DNA from: Tolypothrix sp. FACHB-123
GTDB lineage: Bacteria; Cyanobacteriota; Cyanobacteriia; Cyanobacteriales; Nostocaceae
NCBI RefSeq assembly: GCF_014697075.1
Contig: NZ_JACJRE010000064.1
Location: forward strand, 1 to 40,666
DNA length: 40,666 bases
Direction: 5' to 3'
Both the position numbers and the translations under genes were made by a program. Positions 17,693-27,944 of this stretch are shown here, piece by piece; the first letter of the stretch is position 1, and every line of letters starts with the position of its first letter. Below the pieces are notes generated by a model that worked only from the letters and a program-made list of their open reading frames with translations, did not search any database and was not told where the DNA came from.

Positions 17693-18603
17693 TAATGTTG
17701 ACATTCAGGGCAAAAGTGGCTCGAACGACCTCCTAACCTGATGCGCTGTATCACATTGCCACAGACGCGGCAAGGTTCTCCCGTGCGATTGTATACCAGA
17801 GCTACACCGCCATAGTTACCATTAATACCCTTAACATTGAGGAAATTACTAAAAGTTGTGCCGCCAGCCGCAATACTCGCCTCTAATACTTGAATAATGG
17901 CAGTGCGTAAAAGTTCGATTTGCGATCGCTCTAAATTTGTACAAAGAGTTTCGGGTAAAATCCCACTTTTAAAAAGTGCTTCATCAGCGTAGATATTACC
18001 CAATCCCGCCACCACCGATTGATCTAATAAAGCAGTCTTAATCGGACGGCGGCGATTTTTCAGCTTTTGCGCCAAGTAATCAACTGTAAACTCTGGGGAA
18101 AACGGATCTACCGCCAGTTTAGCTAAACCTGTCATTGCAGTTTCCACAGGTACGTTTGGCGGAACCCACCACATTTGCCCAAAGGTACGCTGATCGACAA
18201 AGCGCAATTCTTGTTGATCCCCAAAGAATAATCGCACCCGCGTATGCTTGTGTAATGGCTCATCTCGATGCAGCCACAGTAATTGCCCAGTCATCCGCAA
18301 ATGTGCCCCCAGGTAGCCTGTATGGGACTGTGAAGAAGGGGGTGACGAGGAGAGAAGTCTGAGCGCCGGCTTCCGGCGATCAGAACTTCGGAGGGACAAG
18401 GGAGATAATTCGGCTAGGAGATACTTTCCGCGACGATGCCAAGTAGAAATAGTATTTCCTTTAATTCCATGAGTAAACTCGCCAACAGAAAACGGGTAGG
18501 CAATGGTGCGATCGAGCAACACATCTCCACCCGTGATTTCTTGATTCAGGGTCAATTGATTTAGTCCCCTGCGTACTGTTTCAACTTCAGGCAGTTCAGG
18601 CAT
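17692..18603 (-). CDS. mutM: Formamidopyrimidine-DNA glycosylase with an in-frame insertion
   Basis: Removes oxidised purines such as 8-oxoguanine and nicks the site. The 303-aa protein keeps the catalytic N-terminus PELPEVE (P2, E3), K60 in RRGKYLL, the H2TH region, and the C-terminal zinc finger CRVC...CPEC. It is about 30 residues longer than usual. The extra residues, about 68-94, are Ser-, Arg- and Pro-rich and fall between KYLLAELSP and YLGAHLRMTG. They are encoded by a dispersed palindromic repeat (core 18355-18388). The insertion sits in a beta-turn region and may be tolerated; activity should be tested. Confidence 0.94.
   Translation of the reverse strand: MPELPEVETVRRGLNQLTLNQEITGGDVLLDRTIAYPFSVGEFTHGIKGNTISTWHRRGKYLLAELSPLSLRSSDRRKPALRLLSSSPPSSQSHTGYLGAHLRMTGQLLWLHRDEPLHKHTRVRLFFGDQQELRFVDQRTFGQMWWVPPNVPVETAMTGLAKLAVDPFSPEFTVDYLAQKLKNRRRPIKTALLDQSVVAGLGNIYADEALFKSGILPETLCTNLERSQIELLRTAIIQVLEASIAAGGTTFSNFLNVKGINGNYGGVALVYNRTGEPCRVCGNVIQRIRLGGRSSHFCPECQH
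18355..18388. repeat. Dispersed palindromic repeat inside mutM
   Basis: This 34-base element begins AAGTCTGAGC and ends ATCAGAACTT. A copy of equal length at 23263-23296 matches in about 29 of 34 positions, with the differences in the inner stem. Here it lies within coding sequence in a whole-codon insertion. Confidence 0.75.
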
Positions 18604-18650
18604 TCAAGCTGATTAAGCAAGCAAATTGCTGTTTGAGGATAGAGGATAAC

Positions 18651-18716
18651 AGAGTAGGAGGTAGCGAAAACCTCCAAAATTCCAATGGTTAGTTTGTAAC
18701 CTGGGAATCCTACTCT
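18651..18716. repeat. Inverted repeats downstream of psaE
   Basis: AGAGTAGGA (18651-18659) pairs with TCCTACTCT (18708-18716), and GGAGGT (18657-18662) with ACCTCC (18670-18675). No T-run follows, so it is a possible factor-dependent end or RNA-stabilising structure for psaE. Confidence 0.4.
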
Positions 18717-18753
18717 ATCATCCCACGAAAAAATCCCCTGATAGCTCAATTGC

Positions 18754-18966
18754 TTACTTTTTAGCTTTTGCGGCTGGGGGTGCAACCTCTTTTAATTCAT
18801 CTGGGGAAAAGTTATTGGTGTTAACACCTGCGTAATTTACGTTGTCAAACCGGACAATCACTGAATACTTGATACCGCTTTGGTCAACAGAAGCTACGGT
18901 ACCGACATCTTGATACCAGTAGGATTCTGGGCGGAGAATACGTACTTTAGAACCACGTTGAACCAT
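18754..18966 (-). CDS. psaE: Photosystem I reaction centre subunit IV (PsaE)
   Basis: A 70-aa stromal-side subunit of photosystem I that helps ferredoxin docking and cyclic electron flow. The sequence [24 protein letters not shown] and [16 protein letters not shown] matches the SH3-like PsaE fold, with an Ala/Lys-rich tail. The ATG is preceded by AAAAGGGAAA. It is monocistronic here. Confidence 0.97.
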   Translation of the reverse strand: MVQRGSKVRILRPESYWYQDVGTVASVDQSGIKYSVIVRFDNVNYAGVNTNNFSPDELKEVAPPAAKAKK

Positions 18967-19094
18967 GAGTTTTTTCCCTTTTAGTTATCAATTGCCAATA
19001 ATTACGGCTAATTGATTTCACTCTACAACTAGAAGGACGCAGCCAGAAGCTTTGTTAAGTTATTTTTCTTGGTTGTCAGTTGTCGGTTGTCATT

Positions 19095-19135
19095 TCCCCC
19101 CCCATGCCCAATGCCCAATGCCCCATGCCCAATAA
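19095..19135. repeat. TGCCCAA heptamer array
   Basis: After a C-rich stretch, TGCCCAA and variants repeat about five times. The complementary family TTGGGCA appears at 21541-21577. The rest of the psaE-fibrillin gap shows nothing clear. Confidence 0.75.
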
Positions 19136-19219
19136 TTAAAAAAGTGTGAAATCCTTCTTGACAAAAATCTGACAATAGTTTAATTTCGTGTCGTTCGCAG
19201 ATAACACTTCAAGAAAACC

Positions 19220-19804
19220 TCATACTTTATTCAGTACAAACACACTACCTTCGTTCCCTCTACCGATCCGCAGATCGTTATCTAAATAAGTGATATCTAA
19301 CCATCCTTGTTGGTTATCACTGTTAATCGCAGTATCAATCGCTGTGAATTTGTTACCAGATTCAATTTGTTGGATAAAATTTTCTGGCGAATTGTAACCT
19401 AATAACCGTTGCCAACCAATGATACTTCGATTAAATTTGACTTGGACACGACGACCTGAGACTGGCTCAAATTTGGCAGCAACACTGACCAAACCTTCTA
19501 AAAAAGGTAAGCCATAAATCTCGGCTATATTATAAACGCTAGTATTTTCTACGCGAATATACTGATAAATTTGTCCCAGTTTACAAAAAGGTAATCGATC
19601 CAGATTTAATAGAGCTTTGCTTGTGGTATATATTAATCGCCAGTTACCATCTAGCAATTCAGGAGCTTCTACAGGACGTGGTGTGGGGTTGAAGTCTTCT
19701 AAAGTGGCGATCGCTGCTAAGATAGCTTGTTTCTGTTGGTCACCAGCAAGTAAACCGCGATTAGTGCCTGCGATCGCATCTAAGAGAGCCGATTTTCCCA
19801 GCAT
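19220..19804 (-). CDS. PAP/fibrillin family protein
   Basis: A 194-aa plastoglobulin-like protein. The start SALLDAIAGTNRGLL, the central LLDGNWRLIYTTSKALL (about 50-66), and the end NDLRIGRGNEGSVFVL are hallmarks of the PAP/fibrillin family, lipocalin-like proteins that bind hydrophobic molecules at thylakoids and lipid droplets. The exact ligand is not known. A single gene. Confidence 0.9.
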   Translation of the reverse strand: MLGKSALLDAIAGTNRGLLAGDQQKQAILAAIATLEDFNPTPRPVEAPELLDGNWRLIYTTSKALLNLDRLPFCKLGQIYQYIRVENTSVYNIAEIYGLPFLEGLVSVAAKFEPVSGRRVQVKFNRSIIGWQRLLGYNSPENFIQQIESGNKFTAIDTAINSDNQQGWLDITYLDNDLRIGRGNEGSVFVLNKV

Positions 19805-20047
19805 CGCCTATTACCTCAAAAATAATCAGGATGAAATCAGTATCAAACATATAAAAATATTGAATGTATTCGGTCTCCCCAGATCGTGAATAATGTTCCG
19901 TCATCTGTCATAAGGTAATTAAATAAATGTCTTTTGATAGATTACGGATTAATCAACTCTTGAGTTGAATTAATAACTAAATTAACTCATATCCAGTGAT
20001 AGACTCTTATTGTCTAGCTACTTGACTTCCTCGGTTTCAAATACCAT

Positions 20048-20287
20048 ATGTTGAACTCTCCATTACGTGAAGAACCCCGCAATCAGCGAGCTGCTGTGAT
20101 TCCATTAAAACAAGAGACTTCTCTTTTAGACTGGTTACAAGCCAGCGGTCGGATTATCGCGAGAGACGTTCACGAACCTGATTTTCTCGAAGATGAAGAA
20201 GAAATATCAGAGTTTCTCGGTGGAGAAGATGGTATTGGTGATTACGATCTTGATGACGACGATGATGTAAGTATTACCGATGACTAG
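20048..20287 (+). CDS. Small acidic DUF3134-like protein
   Basis: A 79-aa cyanobacterial protein beginning MLNSPLREEPRNQRAAVIPLKQETSL..., a conserved head (PLKQ-TSLLDWLQASGRIIARD) followed by an acidic tail rich in Asp and Glu. It resembles the uncharacterised DUF3134 family. It lies 80 bases before mraY on the same strand and may share its transcript. Confidence 0.8.
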   Translation: MLNSPLREEPRNQRAAVIPLKQETSLLDWLQASGRIIARDVHEPDFLEDEEEISEFLGGEDGIGDYDLDDDDDVSITDD

Positions 20288-20367
20288 CCTGATTATGGCT
20301 GAGAAATTTGTGGCTTATATTGTCACTATTGTTCAGCTTTGTAAGTGTGGAGTGAAGGGAAATTTCC

Positions 20368-21465
20368 GTGGACGCTAAAATATCTCCTGACCAAGGGTTA
20401 AACTTTTCTGGAATCGGTATCGCTTCTTGTTTGGCTATCGGGCTAGGCGGAGCAGCACTGATTTTAGATTCAATGGCTAATAGGTTGCCTTGGCAGGGTA
20501 TGTCTTTAACCCTGCCCCTATTATTGTGTGCACTAATAACAGCAGCCTTGGGCTTCTGGGTGATACCGCTGCTACAGGCACTCAAAACTGGGCAAATTAT
20601 CCGTGAAGATGGCCCCCAAGCCCATCTCAAAAAAGCAGGTACACCCACAATGGGGGGAATATTCTTTATTCCTGTTGCGGTAGTAGCTGCTTGTGTATTG
20701 TCTAATTTTGCTAAGGAAGTAGTAGCTGTTTCTGCATTGACACTCAGTTACGGGTTTATTGGCTGGTTAGACGATTGGCAAATTTTACGTCGCAAGTCCA
20801 ATAAGGGTATATCTCCTCGCACCAAACTAGCTTTGCAGATTGGTTTTGCAGTTTTGTTTTGTGTGTGGCTGATGTTCAATCAACCTGCTGGAATCACAAA
20901 TATTGCTTTACCCTTGGTTAGTGTTTCCATTCCCTTAGGATTTCTCTTTTGGCCTTTAGCAGGCTTTGCTTTAGTGGCAGAAAGTAATGCAACTAACCTG
21001 ACTGATGGTATTGACGGTTTAGCAGGTGGAACTGTTGCGATCGCACTTTTAGCACTTGCTGCTGTAGTTGCACCCACCGCACCAGGACTAATGGTTTTCT
21101 GTGCTGCATTAAGCGGCGCTTGTTTAGGTTTCTTAGCCCATAACCGCAACCCAGCCCGTGTTTTTATGGGAGATACCGGTTCCCTGGCTTTAGGGGGCGC
21201 TCTAGCGGCTGTAGCATTGCTAACTAACAGTTTGGTGGTACTGTTTATTCTCAGTGGTATCTTCTTCGTCGAAACCCTCTCTGTAATGGCGCAAGTAAGT
21301 TACTACAAAGCCACCAAAGGCCCCGATGGTAAAGGTAAGCGACTTTTCAAAATGGCACCTTTACACCATCACCTAGAACTCACTGGTTGGTCAGAATTGC
21401 AAGTGGTCGCAGTATTTTATTTAATCGCCGCAATCTTAGCTACAATCACGATGGCGATCGCTTAA
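20368..21465 (+). CDS. mraY: Phospho-N-acetylmuramoyl-pentapeptide-transferase
   Basis: An integral membrane enzyme that makes lipid I in peptidoglycan synthesis by transferring phospho-MurNAc-pentapeptide to undecaprenyl phosphate. The 365-aa protein has about ten membrane segments and the family motifs [40 protein letters not shown] and APLHHHLEL, including the catalytic aspartates. The start is GTG 20368 with GAAGGGA at 20354-20360. A good terminator follows. Confidence 0.97.
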   Translation: MDAKISPDQGLNFSGIGIASCLAIGLGGAALILDSMANRLPWQGMSLTLPLLLCALITAALGFWVIPLLQALKTGQIIREDGPQAHLKKAGTPTMGGIFFIPVAVVAACVLSNFAKEVVAVSALTLSYGFIGWLDDWQILRRKSNKGISPRTKLALQIGFAVLFCVWLMFNQPAGITNIALPLVSVSIPLGFLFWPLAGFALVAESNATNLTDGIDGLAGGTVAIALLALAAVVAPTAPGLMVFCAALSGACLGFLAHNRNPARVFMGDTGSLALGGALAAVALLTNSLVVLFILSGIFFVETLSVMAQVSYYKATKGPDGKGKRLFKMAPLHHHLELTGWSELQVVAVFYLIAAILATITMAIA

Positions 21466-21510
21466 TTCGCAACTTGTTTAACAAAATCATTTGAAATAAA
21501 AATCACCCAT

Positions 21511-21534
21511 CCCCACATCACAGTGGGGTTTTTT
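21511..21534 (+). terminator. Rho-independent terminator after mraY
   Basis: CCCCAC (21511-21516) pairs with GTGGGG (21523-21528) around six bases, followed by six T residues. Confidence 0.88.
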
Positions 21535-21540
21535 GTTTTG

Positions 21541-21577
21541 GGGCATTGGGCATTGGGCATTGGGCATTGGGCATTGA
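21541..21577. repeat. GGGCATT heptamer array
   Basis: Four to five tandem copies of GGGCATT lie between the mraY terminator and the convergent moaB/mogA gene. Confidence 0.88.
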
Positions 21578-21648
21578 GAATTATTTATTTCTCTCTGTCG
21601 CCCAGTCTTATTTTCCCCCCTGCTCACTGCTCCTCAGCCTCATCCCCC

Positions 21649-22152
21649 TTATCCCCTCATATGGCTGACTAAATGAACTAGTTCTGGCAAAATTAACTTT
21701 TCCATCCCTAAGCGAACTGCATTACTGGAACCAGGGAGGGAGAAGATTAATTGATTTTGGTAAACGCCAGCAACTGCGCGAGATGCGATCGCTCGCGAAC
21801 CGATTTCCTGATAACTGAGAAACCGAAACAATTCTCCAAATCCGGGTAAGGTTTTCTCTAATAATTTCTCAATGGCATCATAGGTGGTATCTCTGGGTGC
21901 AATACCTGTGCCACCATTGAAAATCATCACATCCAAATTTGTAGTTTCACCCAGCAGTTTTATCTGTGCTTGAATCTGTGCTGGCTCATCTTTGATAATT
22001 TTGTGAGCTAATACAGCATGATTGGCAGCTAAAATTAATTCTTTAATTAACTGACCACTTTTATCTGTTTCTAAAGAACGTGTATCGCTAACAGTGACAA
22101 CAGCACAATTTACCGCGATTCTTACCGAATCTGGATGAGGTTGTTGGGTCAT
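21649..22152 (-). CDS. moaB: Molybdenum cofactor biosynthesis protein, MoaB/MogA type
   Basis: A 167-aa protein of the MoaB/Mog family, which adenylylates molybdopterin before molybdenum insertion. Visible are VTVSDTRS (about 20-27), [13 protein letters not shown] (about 78-90) with the acidic and Thr residues of the active site, and [12 protein letters not shown] (about 138-149). MoaB and MogA cannot be cleanly told apart by eye. Confidence 0.92.
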   Translation of the reverse strand: MTQQPHPDSVRIAVNCAVVTVSDTRSLETDKSGQLIKELILAANHAVLAHKIIKDEPAQIQAQIKLLGETTNLDVMIFNGGTGIAPRDTTYDAIEKLLEKTLPGFGELFRFLSYQEIGSRAIASRAVAGVYQNQLIFSLPGSSNAVRLGMEKLILPELVHLVSHMRG

Positions 22153-22281
22153 AAATTTAAGTTTTGCAGGGGAAGTTATTAGTCCTTAGTCTTTAGTTAA
22201 TGACTAATGTATGGGCGGGTTCACAGATATCCTCAAATATCCATAACGATTTCGCATAAACCCGCCCCTACTAATTACTAA

Positions 22282-22617
22282 TTAAGATTTACTCAATCCT
22301 AGACCGTTTTCTTCAGCGTAACGCTCCATGAAGCGCATAAAGCGATCCCATTCTTCAACAGATTTCATTAGGTATATTGCTTCTAATGCTTCTGGCTTAC
22401 CGTTAACAAATCTAGCCTTCACTTCACGGGTAACGATCTCGCCTTCTTCGTCAATCAAATACATCCCGGTGATATCTTCGGTAGTGGTTTGAGCTAAAGC
22501 TTTGGGATTAACAAAAATAAATGTTGCAGTACTACTGTCACCACTACGCGATCGCGTTAAGCGGACATCAGGTACTACATCTTCGTCTATACCTCTAGAA
22601 AATTGGATTTTCGCCAT
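22282..22617 (-). CDS. psb28: Photosystem II assembly protein Psb28
   Basis: A 111-aa soluble factor that binds the CP47 side of photosystem II during assembly. [23 protein letters not shown] and the end [19 protein letters not shown] are characteristic, and length is normal. A repeat hairpin of the 'gggcgggt' type lies between it and moaB. Confidence 0.96.
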   Translation of the reverse strand: MAKIQFSRGIDEDVVPDVRLTRSRSGDSSTATFIFVNPKALAQTTTEDITGMYLIDEEGEIVTREVKARFVNGKPEALEAIYLMKSVEEWDRFMRFMERYAEENGLGLSKS

Positions 22618-22723
22618 GATGAGTGAACTTAAAGTTTTGTAATGATTAATATATTATTCTCTCATCATTTGCGAACCAAGCAATCTTTGCGATTACGGAG
22701 ATTCTTGCATTACGGATCAATAC

Positions 22724-23176
22724 TTAACTAGCTTCTCTTTCCAGTATCAAAGTTACTGGGCCATCATTTTCAATGCTAACTTCCATCATCGCCCCAAATT
22801 CACCAGTTTCCACTTTTAATCCACTGGTACGTAACTTTGTAACAAATCTTTCATATAAATCTTGAGCTAAGGAGGGAACAGCCGAACGATCAAAGGAAGG
22901 ACGGCGACCTTTGCGACAATCACCATAAAGCGTAAACTGGCTAACTACCAATAATTCTCCACCAATTTCTTGGACAGATTTTTGCCAACGGTCTCCTCCT
23001 TCTTCATTTGGAAACAACCGCAATTCCAAACATTTACGCACCATCCAGTCGAGTTCAACATCCGTATCACTATCAGCAATCCCTACAAGTAAGTTGAGTC
23101 CCCGACCAATTTTGCCGATAATTTCTCCATTAATAGTAACTTGAGATGATTTAACTCTTTGGATAATAACGCGCAT
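22724..23176 (-). CDS. dtd: D-aminoacyl-tRNA deacylase
   Basis: A proofreading enzyme that removes D-amino acids or glycine mischarged on tRNA. The 150-aa protein has both family motifs: SQFTLYGD (79-86) and a C-terminal NDGPVT (about 137-142), the latter carrying the usual Gly-Pro pair. Length is normal. Confidence 0.96.
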   Translation of the reverse strand: MRVIIQRVKSSQVTINGEIIGKIGRGLNLLVGIADSDTDVELDWMVRKCLELRLFPNEEGGDRWQKSVQEIGGELLVVSQFTLYGDCRKGRRPSFDRSAVPSLAQDLYERFVTKLRTSGLKVETGEFGAMMEVSIENDGPVTLILEREAS

Positions 23177-23244
23177 GAAAGATAAAAATTATAAAAATTT
23201 TGTTGAGAAAATATTATTCTAATCTCGAATTATTTATTTTTTAC

Positions 23245-23440
23245 CACAGAGAACACAGCGAAAAGTCTGAGCATCGGCTTCCATCCATCAGAACTTTTCA
23301 AGCTAGAGACGCAGAGAAAAAATAAAGTTTCTAATTTAGATTACAAGGCTTATTTATAACTGACATGTTGATATAAAAATATTTAATTTTTATCTTAAAC
23401 AAATTAAGTTTATTGTAGGGGTTTAGCAGTGCTAAACCCC
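23245..23440. repeat. Repeat-filled gap between dtd and the CobW-like gene
   Basis: The gap (23177-23534) holds a 'ccacagagaacacagcg...agacgcagag' inverted repeat interrupted by the 34-base element seen in mutM (23263-23296), and a perfect 11-bp inverted repeat GGGGTTTAGCA/TGCTAAACCCC at 23418-23440. No gene is visible. Confidence 0.7.
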
Positions 23441-23534
23441 AAAATCGTAGATATCTTTGCCATCGCAGCCATTGAATTAGTCAATTTCATTACAAATGAC
23501 TAATGAGTAATGACTAATGACAAATCACCAATCC

Positions 23535-24683
23535 CTATTTCCCAAAACCTTTACCCCGACTCACCGAAGGAAGACAAACACAATTTTCTAGCTGATGGAA
23601 CAAAGCTTCTCTATCTAAATTTTGACCAATCAAAACTAGCTGGTTCTTTGGTTGACCTTTCCACTCATCATCATCCATTGTGAAACGCTTACCACACAAG
23701 TGGAAAATATGACGTTTGGGGCTTTCTTCAAACCACATAATCCCCTTAGCTCGAAAGACATCTGTGGGTAGTTGGTTATCTAAGAAATATTGAAATTTCC
23801 TAATTGAAAAAGGCTTGTCACTTTGGAAGGACAAGGAGGTAAACCCATCATTTTCTAAATGGTCAGAATGATGGTGGTGATGCTCATGATCGTGATGGTC
23901 ATGACCGCAGGTAGAATGATCGTGGTCGTGGTCGTGACCGCAGGTAGAATGGTCATGATCGTGGTCATGAGCGTGAGCATGATCGTGGTCATGATCGTGA
24001 TGCTCATGTTCATCGTCTACAGTATCAAAATACTTATCAGACTCAAACAAACCAACGCTAAGAATTAAGGGAAGTGGAACTTCTGAACGAGTGGTGCGGA
24101 GAATTCTCGCATCTTCTTTGACTTCACCAATTTTTCTTTCTAATTCATTTAAAGCAGCTTCATCAACTAAATCTGCTTTATTGAGAATAATTACATCACC
24201 ATAGGCAATTTGACTATATGCTGCCTGAGAATTAAATAAATCTAGGCTGTAATTCGCCGCATCTACTACGGTAATAATTGAATCTAAACGGGTTAAATCT
24301 CGTAATTCTGTCCCAAGAAATGTTAAAGCAACTGGCAATGGATCTGCTAGTCCAGTTGTTTCCACAACTAAATAATCTAATTTTTCTTCTCGTTCTAGAA
24401 CTTTGTAAACGGCATCAACTAAATCACTGTTAATTGTGCAACAAATACAACCATTACTTAATTCCACCATGTTTTCGTCGGTGGAAACAATTAATTCGTT
24501 ATCGATGCCAATTTCACCAAATTCATTAACTAAAACAGCGGTTTTTAATCCTTGCTGATTAGTCAGGATATGATTAAGTAATGTTGTTTTACCGCTACCA
24601 AGGAAACCTGTAATAATTGTGACAGGTATACCTTGTTTTGGCGCATCCATTGCTTGAGATTCAGGAGTAACTGCTGATTGCAT
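23535..24683 (-). CDS. CobW/G3E-family GTPase with a His-rich metal-binding insert
   Basis: A 382-aa putative metallochaperone. It has a GTPase domain with Walker A GFLGSGKT (26-33), the family CxCC motif at 79-82 (NGCICC), an NKAD-type base motif, and a C-terminal CobW domain ending LVLIGQNLDR. Between them, about 225-275, lies a run of HDHDH and STCGHDH units with two Cys. Such inserts bind zinc, nickel or cobalt. The substrate metal cannot be told; zinc (ZNG1-like) is plausible. I saw no obvious Zur-type operator upstream. Confidence 0.93.
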   Translation of the reverse strand: MQSAVTPESQAMDAPKQGIPVTIITGFLGSGKTTLLNHILTNQQGLKTAVLVNEFGEIGIDNELIVSTDENMVELSNGCICCTINSDLVDAVYKVLEREEKLDYLVVETTGLADPLPVALTFLGTELRDLTRLDSIITVVDAANYSLDLFNSQAAYSQIAYGDVIILNKADLVDEAALNELERKIGEVKEDARILRTTRSEVPLPLILSVGLFESDKYFDTVDDEHEHHDHDHDHAHAHDHDHDHSTCGHDHDHDHSTCGHDHHDHEHHHHHSDHLENDGFTSLSFQSDKPFSIRKFQYFLDNQLPTDVFRAKGIMWFEESPKRHIFHLCGKRFTMDDDEWKGQPKNQLVLIGQNLDREALFHQLENCVCLPSVSRGKGFGK

Positions 24684-24932
24684 AGCGCTCTAATCAAAAC
24701 AAAATAAAGTCAAAAAGTAGGAGTGTAGCGCAACGAGTCCAGAAAAAACTAGCATAGGGATGCTGGACTCTCATCCCTGGTGCTTTACCCTATTATTACG
24801 TATCTATCTATTTCCCAATTACTGAGTGCAGCTGTATTTGCTTTAATGTTGCATATAGATAGGTAGCTAAGACGTTTAGCACATAATGGTTTTTCCATTC
24901 TGAATCTTGAATAACTGATTTTTGAATTGTTT

Positions 24933-26390
24933 ATGACCCTAACCCTTTACAATACCCTCACCCGTCGTCAGGAACCCTTTCAAACCGTAGAACCAGGCAA
25001 GGTTAAGATGTATTACTGCGGCGTGACGGTATATGACTATTGCCATTTGGGTCATGCTAGAGCTTGTATTGTTTGGGATGTAGTCCGGCGATACCTCCAG
25101 TTTAGCGGCTATGAAGTACGCTATATCCAAAATTTTACCGATATTGATGACAAGATTTTAAATCGAGCTAGGCAAGAACGTTCCTCAATGGAAGCTGTAG
25201 CCGATCGCTTTATTAAAGCCTACTTTGAGGATATGGCTAGATTGGGCATTAAAGAGGCTGATGAGTATCCCCGCGCTACCCATACGATGAATGGGATTCA
25301 ACGGCTAATTCACGATTTAGAAAATAAAGGTTATGCTTACCCTTCTGCTGGTGATGTTTATTATGCTGTGCGGCAGTTTTCTGATTATGGTAAGCTTTCT
25401 GGGCGAAAATTAGACGATTTGCAAGCTGGTGCCAGCGATCGCGTTAATATCGAAGATCCAGAATATCAAAAGAAAAAAGATCCCTTTGATTTTGCTTTAT
25501 GGAAAGCCGCTAAACCAGGCGAACCCGCTTGGGAATCACCTTGGGGTGCAGGGCGTCCCGGCTGGCATATAGAATGTTCAGCAATGGTACGCGATCGCCT
25601 GGGCGATACCATAGATATTCACGCTGGTGGTGCTGACTTAATTTTCCCCCACCACGAAAACGAAATCGCCCAATCAGAAGCGGTAACAGGTAAACCTTTA
25701 GCTACCTACTGGCTGCACAACGGTATGGTGAAAGTAGATGGTGAGAAAATGTCCAAATCTCTGGGCAACTTTACCACCATTCGCGACCTCCTAGATCGAG
25801 GGGTAGAACCAATGGCGGTGCGGTTATTTGTACTGCAAGCCCAATATCGCAAACCCATCGATTTTACCGACGAAGCGATCGCCGCCGCTACTAATGGCTG
25901 GCATACTTTAAAAGAAGGATTGCTATTTGGTGACGAATACGGCGAAAAACTGGGATGGGAAGTCAACAACGCCGCAAGTAAAACAGAAATCTCCCCAGAA
26001 TATGTCAACCGTTTTCGAGAAGCCGTAGACGATGACTTTAATTTCCCTGGCGGTTTAGCAATCATCTTTGAATTAGCCAAAGAACTGCGTCGCGAAGGAA
26101 ATATCATTGTCCATGAAGGAAAAACTGCAACACCAGCCGCAGAATTACGCCAACAATGGGAAACCCTGGTTACCTTAGCGGGAGTTTTAGGCTTAGAAGC
26201 CAAACCAGAAGCCGAAAAACCAGCGAATAATGGTTTAAGCGATGCAGAAATAGAAAATTTGATTGCACAACGCCAAGCAGCCAGAAAAGCCAAAAACTTT
26301 GCAGAAGGCGATCGCATCCGGAATGAACTCCAAGCCCAAGGTATTACTCTAATTGATAGTAAGGATGGTACCCGTTGGCATAGGGGTTAA
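24933..26390 (+). CDS. cysS: Cysteinyl-tRNA synthetase
   Basis: A class I synthetase that charges tRNA-Cys. The 485-aa protein has the HIGH-like HLGHAR, the zinc-site motif WHIECSAM and [12 protein letters not shown], and the KMSKS motif KMSKSLGN. The C-terminal anticodon-binding part is complete. The start at 24933 ([11 protein letters not shown]) is favoured; a TTG at 24927 would add two residues. tldD follows after a 38-base heptamer spacer. Confidence 0.97.
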   Translation: MTLTLYNTLTRRQEPFQTVEPGKVKMYYCGVTVYDYCHLGHARACIVWDVVRRYLQFSGYEVRYIQNFTDIDDKILNRARQERSSMEAVADRFIKAYFEDMARLGIKEADEYPRATHTMNGIQRLIHDLENKGYAYPSAGDVYYAVRQFSDYGKLSGRKLDDLQAGASDRVNIEDPEYQKKKDPFDFALWKAAKPGEPAWESPWGAGRPGWHIECSAMVRDRLGDTIDIHAGGADLIFPHHENEIAQSEAVTGKPLATYWLHNGMVKVDGEKMSKSLGNFTTIRDLLDRGVEPMAVRLFVLQAQYRKPIDFTDEAIAAATNGWHTLKEGLLFGDEYGEKLGWEVNNAASKTEISPEYVNRFREAVDDDFNFPGGLAIIFELAKELRREGNIIVHEGKTATPAAELRQQWETLVTLAGVLGLEAKPEAEKPANNGLSDAEIENLIAQRQAARKAKNFAEGDRIRNELQAQGITLIDSKDGTRWHRG

Positions 26391-26392
26391 CA

Positions 26393-26421
26393 ATTTGAAT
26401 TTTGAATTTTGAATTTTGAAT
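26393..26421. repeat. TTTGAAT heptamer array
   Basis: About four tandem copies of the TTTGAAT heptamer fill the short cysS-tldD gap. Confidence 0.85.
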
Positions 26422-26428
26422 TGAAATT

Positions 26429-27868
26429 ATGTTTTCTGAATTAACAAACGCGATCGCTAATATCAATATTCCTGCTGATTGGGTTGGTATTAGAGTTGTC
26501 AAAGAAACAGCCGTTAACCGTCATGTTCGTGATGGTTTACCCCAAGCTAATGGCAAATACTCCACCAAGGGAGCAATGCTAGAAGTCTTGATAAATGGTT
26601 GTTTGGGTTATGCAGCTACCAATTATTTAGATATTGCCAGCTTACAAGCTGCCGCCGAAATAGCGTATAAACAGGCACTTGTTGCTAGCGAATGGCGAAT
26701 CTATGATTTCCGCGAAACTCAGCGTCCTAAAGTTGTGGGTGAATATCACTCACCATTTGTAAAACCATTAGATGCCCTCACCCCCAGAGAAATCAACGAT
26801 TTACTCGTGCGGATTTGCCAAACCCTAAAAGTTAGCGACAAAATTGTCCAAACCACAGCCAGCTTTAGCAGCAACGAAAAAGAGACATGGTTTGTCAGTA
26901 GTAATGGCTCCCAAGTATACCAAAAGTTTCTCTCTGTTGGCGCACATTACGGAGCTACAGCCCAAGATGGGGCGATCGTCCAGCAGCGTACTAACAACGG
27001 CTGGCACGCAAACTGTTATCAAGGCGGACTAGAACTGTTAAAACAAGATGGACTATGGGATCGGGTGCAGCAAGTTGGAGAACAAGCAGTAGAACTCTTG
27101 ACAGCCGACGAATGCCCAACAACCCGCACCAATTTAGTCTTAGCACCAGACCAAATGATGCTGCAAATTCATGAAAGCGTCGGACATCCGCTAGAAATTG
27201 ACCGAATTTTAGGAGATGAGCGGAACTACGCTGGCGGTAGCTTTGTCACCAAGAGCGATTTTGGCAACCTAATTTATGGTTCGCCACTGATGAACATTAC
27301 CTTTGACCCCAGCGTACCCGGTGAATTTGCCAGCTATAACTTTGACGACACTGGCGCAGTAGCCACCAGAGAATATGTCATTAAAGGCGGGGTACTTCAG
27401 AGAGGTTTAGGCAGCCTAGAAAGCCAAGCCAGGGCGGGAATAGCAGGCGTAGCTTGTGCCCGTGCTTCATCATGGAATCGCCCCCCAATAGATCGCATGG
27501 CTAACTTAAATTTAGAGCCAGGAAACGCCACCTTTGAGGAAATCATCGCCGGGGTAGAAAATGGTGTTTACATGGAATCAAACCGTTCCTGGTCAATAGA
27601 CGATCGCCGTTATAAATTTCAGTTTGGTTGCGAGTATGCCAAGTTAATTGAAAACGGCAAACTCACCAAAACCCTGCGTAACCCCAACTATCGCGCCACC
27701 ACTCCCGAATTTTGGCAAAGTTTAACCAAAGTTGGTAATAATTCCAATTGGCAAATTTACGGTACTCCTTACTGCGGTAAAGGCGAACCAAATCAAGCTA
27801 TTTGGGTAGGACATGGTTCGCCAGTTTGTCTATTTGCTAACGTCGAAGTATTTGGCGGTGGAAGTTAA
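26429..27868 (+). CDS. tldD: TldD-type metalloprotease subunit
   Basis: A 479-aa protein of the TldD/PmbA (TldE) family, a heterodimeric zinc protease that trims unfolded peptides. The metal-binding HExxxH motif is visible as HESVGHPLEID, followed by family blocks such as GAVATREYVIKGGVLQRGL. The partner gene lies 76 bases downstream, so the two are probably co-transcribed. Confidence 0.93.
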   Translation: MFSELTNAIANINIPADWVGIRVVKETAVNRHVRDGLPQANGKYSTKGAMLEVLINGCLGYAATNYLDIASLQAAAEIAYKQALVASEWRIYDFRETQRPKVVGEYHSPFVKPLDALTPREINDLLVRICQTLKVSDKIVQTTASFSSNEKETWFVSSNGSQVYQKFLSVGAHYGATAQDGAIVQQRTNNGWHANCYQGGLELLKQDGLWDRVQQVGEQAVELLTADECPTTRTNLVLAPDQMMLQIHESVGHPLEIDRILGDERNYAGGSFVTKSDFGNLIYGSPLMNITFDPSVPGEFASYNFDDTGAVATREYVIKGGVLQRGLGSLESQARAGIAGVACARASSWNRPPIDRMANLNLEPGNATFEEIIAGVENGVYMESNRSWSIDDRRYKFQFGCEYAKLIENGKLTKTLRNPNYRATTPEFWQSLTKVGNNSNWQIYGTPYCGKGEPNQAIWVGHGSPVCLFANVEVFGGGS

Positions 27869-27944
27869 ATATTTATTAGTCCATTAGTCATTAGTCAGTG
27901 TCCCCCTTGCTCCCTGCTCCCCTGCTCTTTAATACCCCCTGCTC

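Noticed and set aside
18561-18785. A 74-aa minus-strand gene between psaE and mutM
   Set aside because: It overlaps both neighbours, has no ribosome site and covers inverted-repeat DNA.
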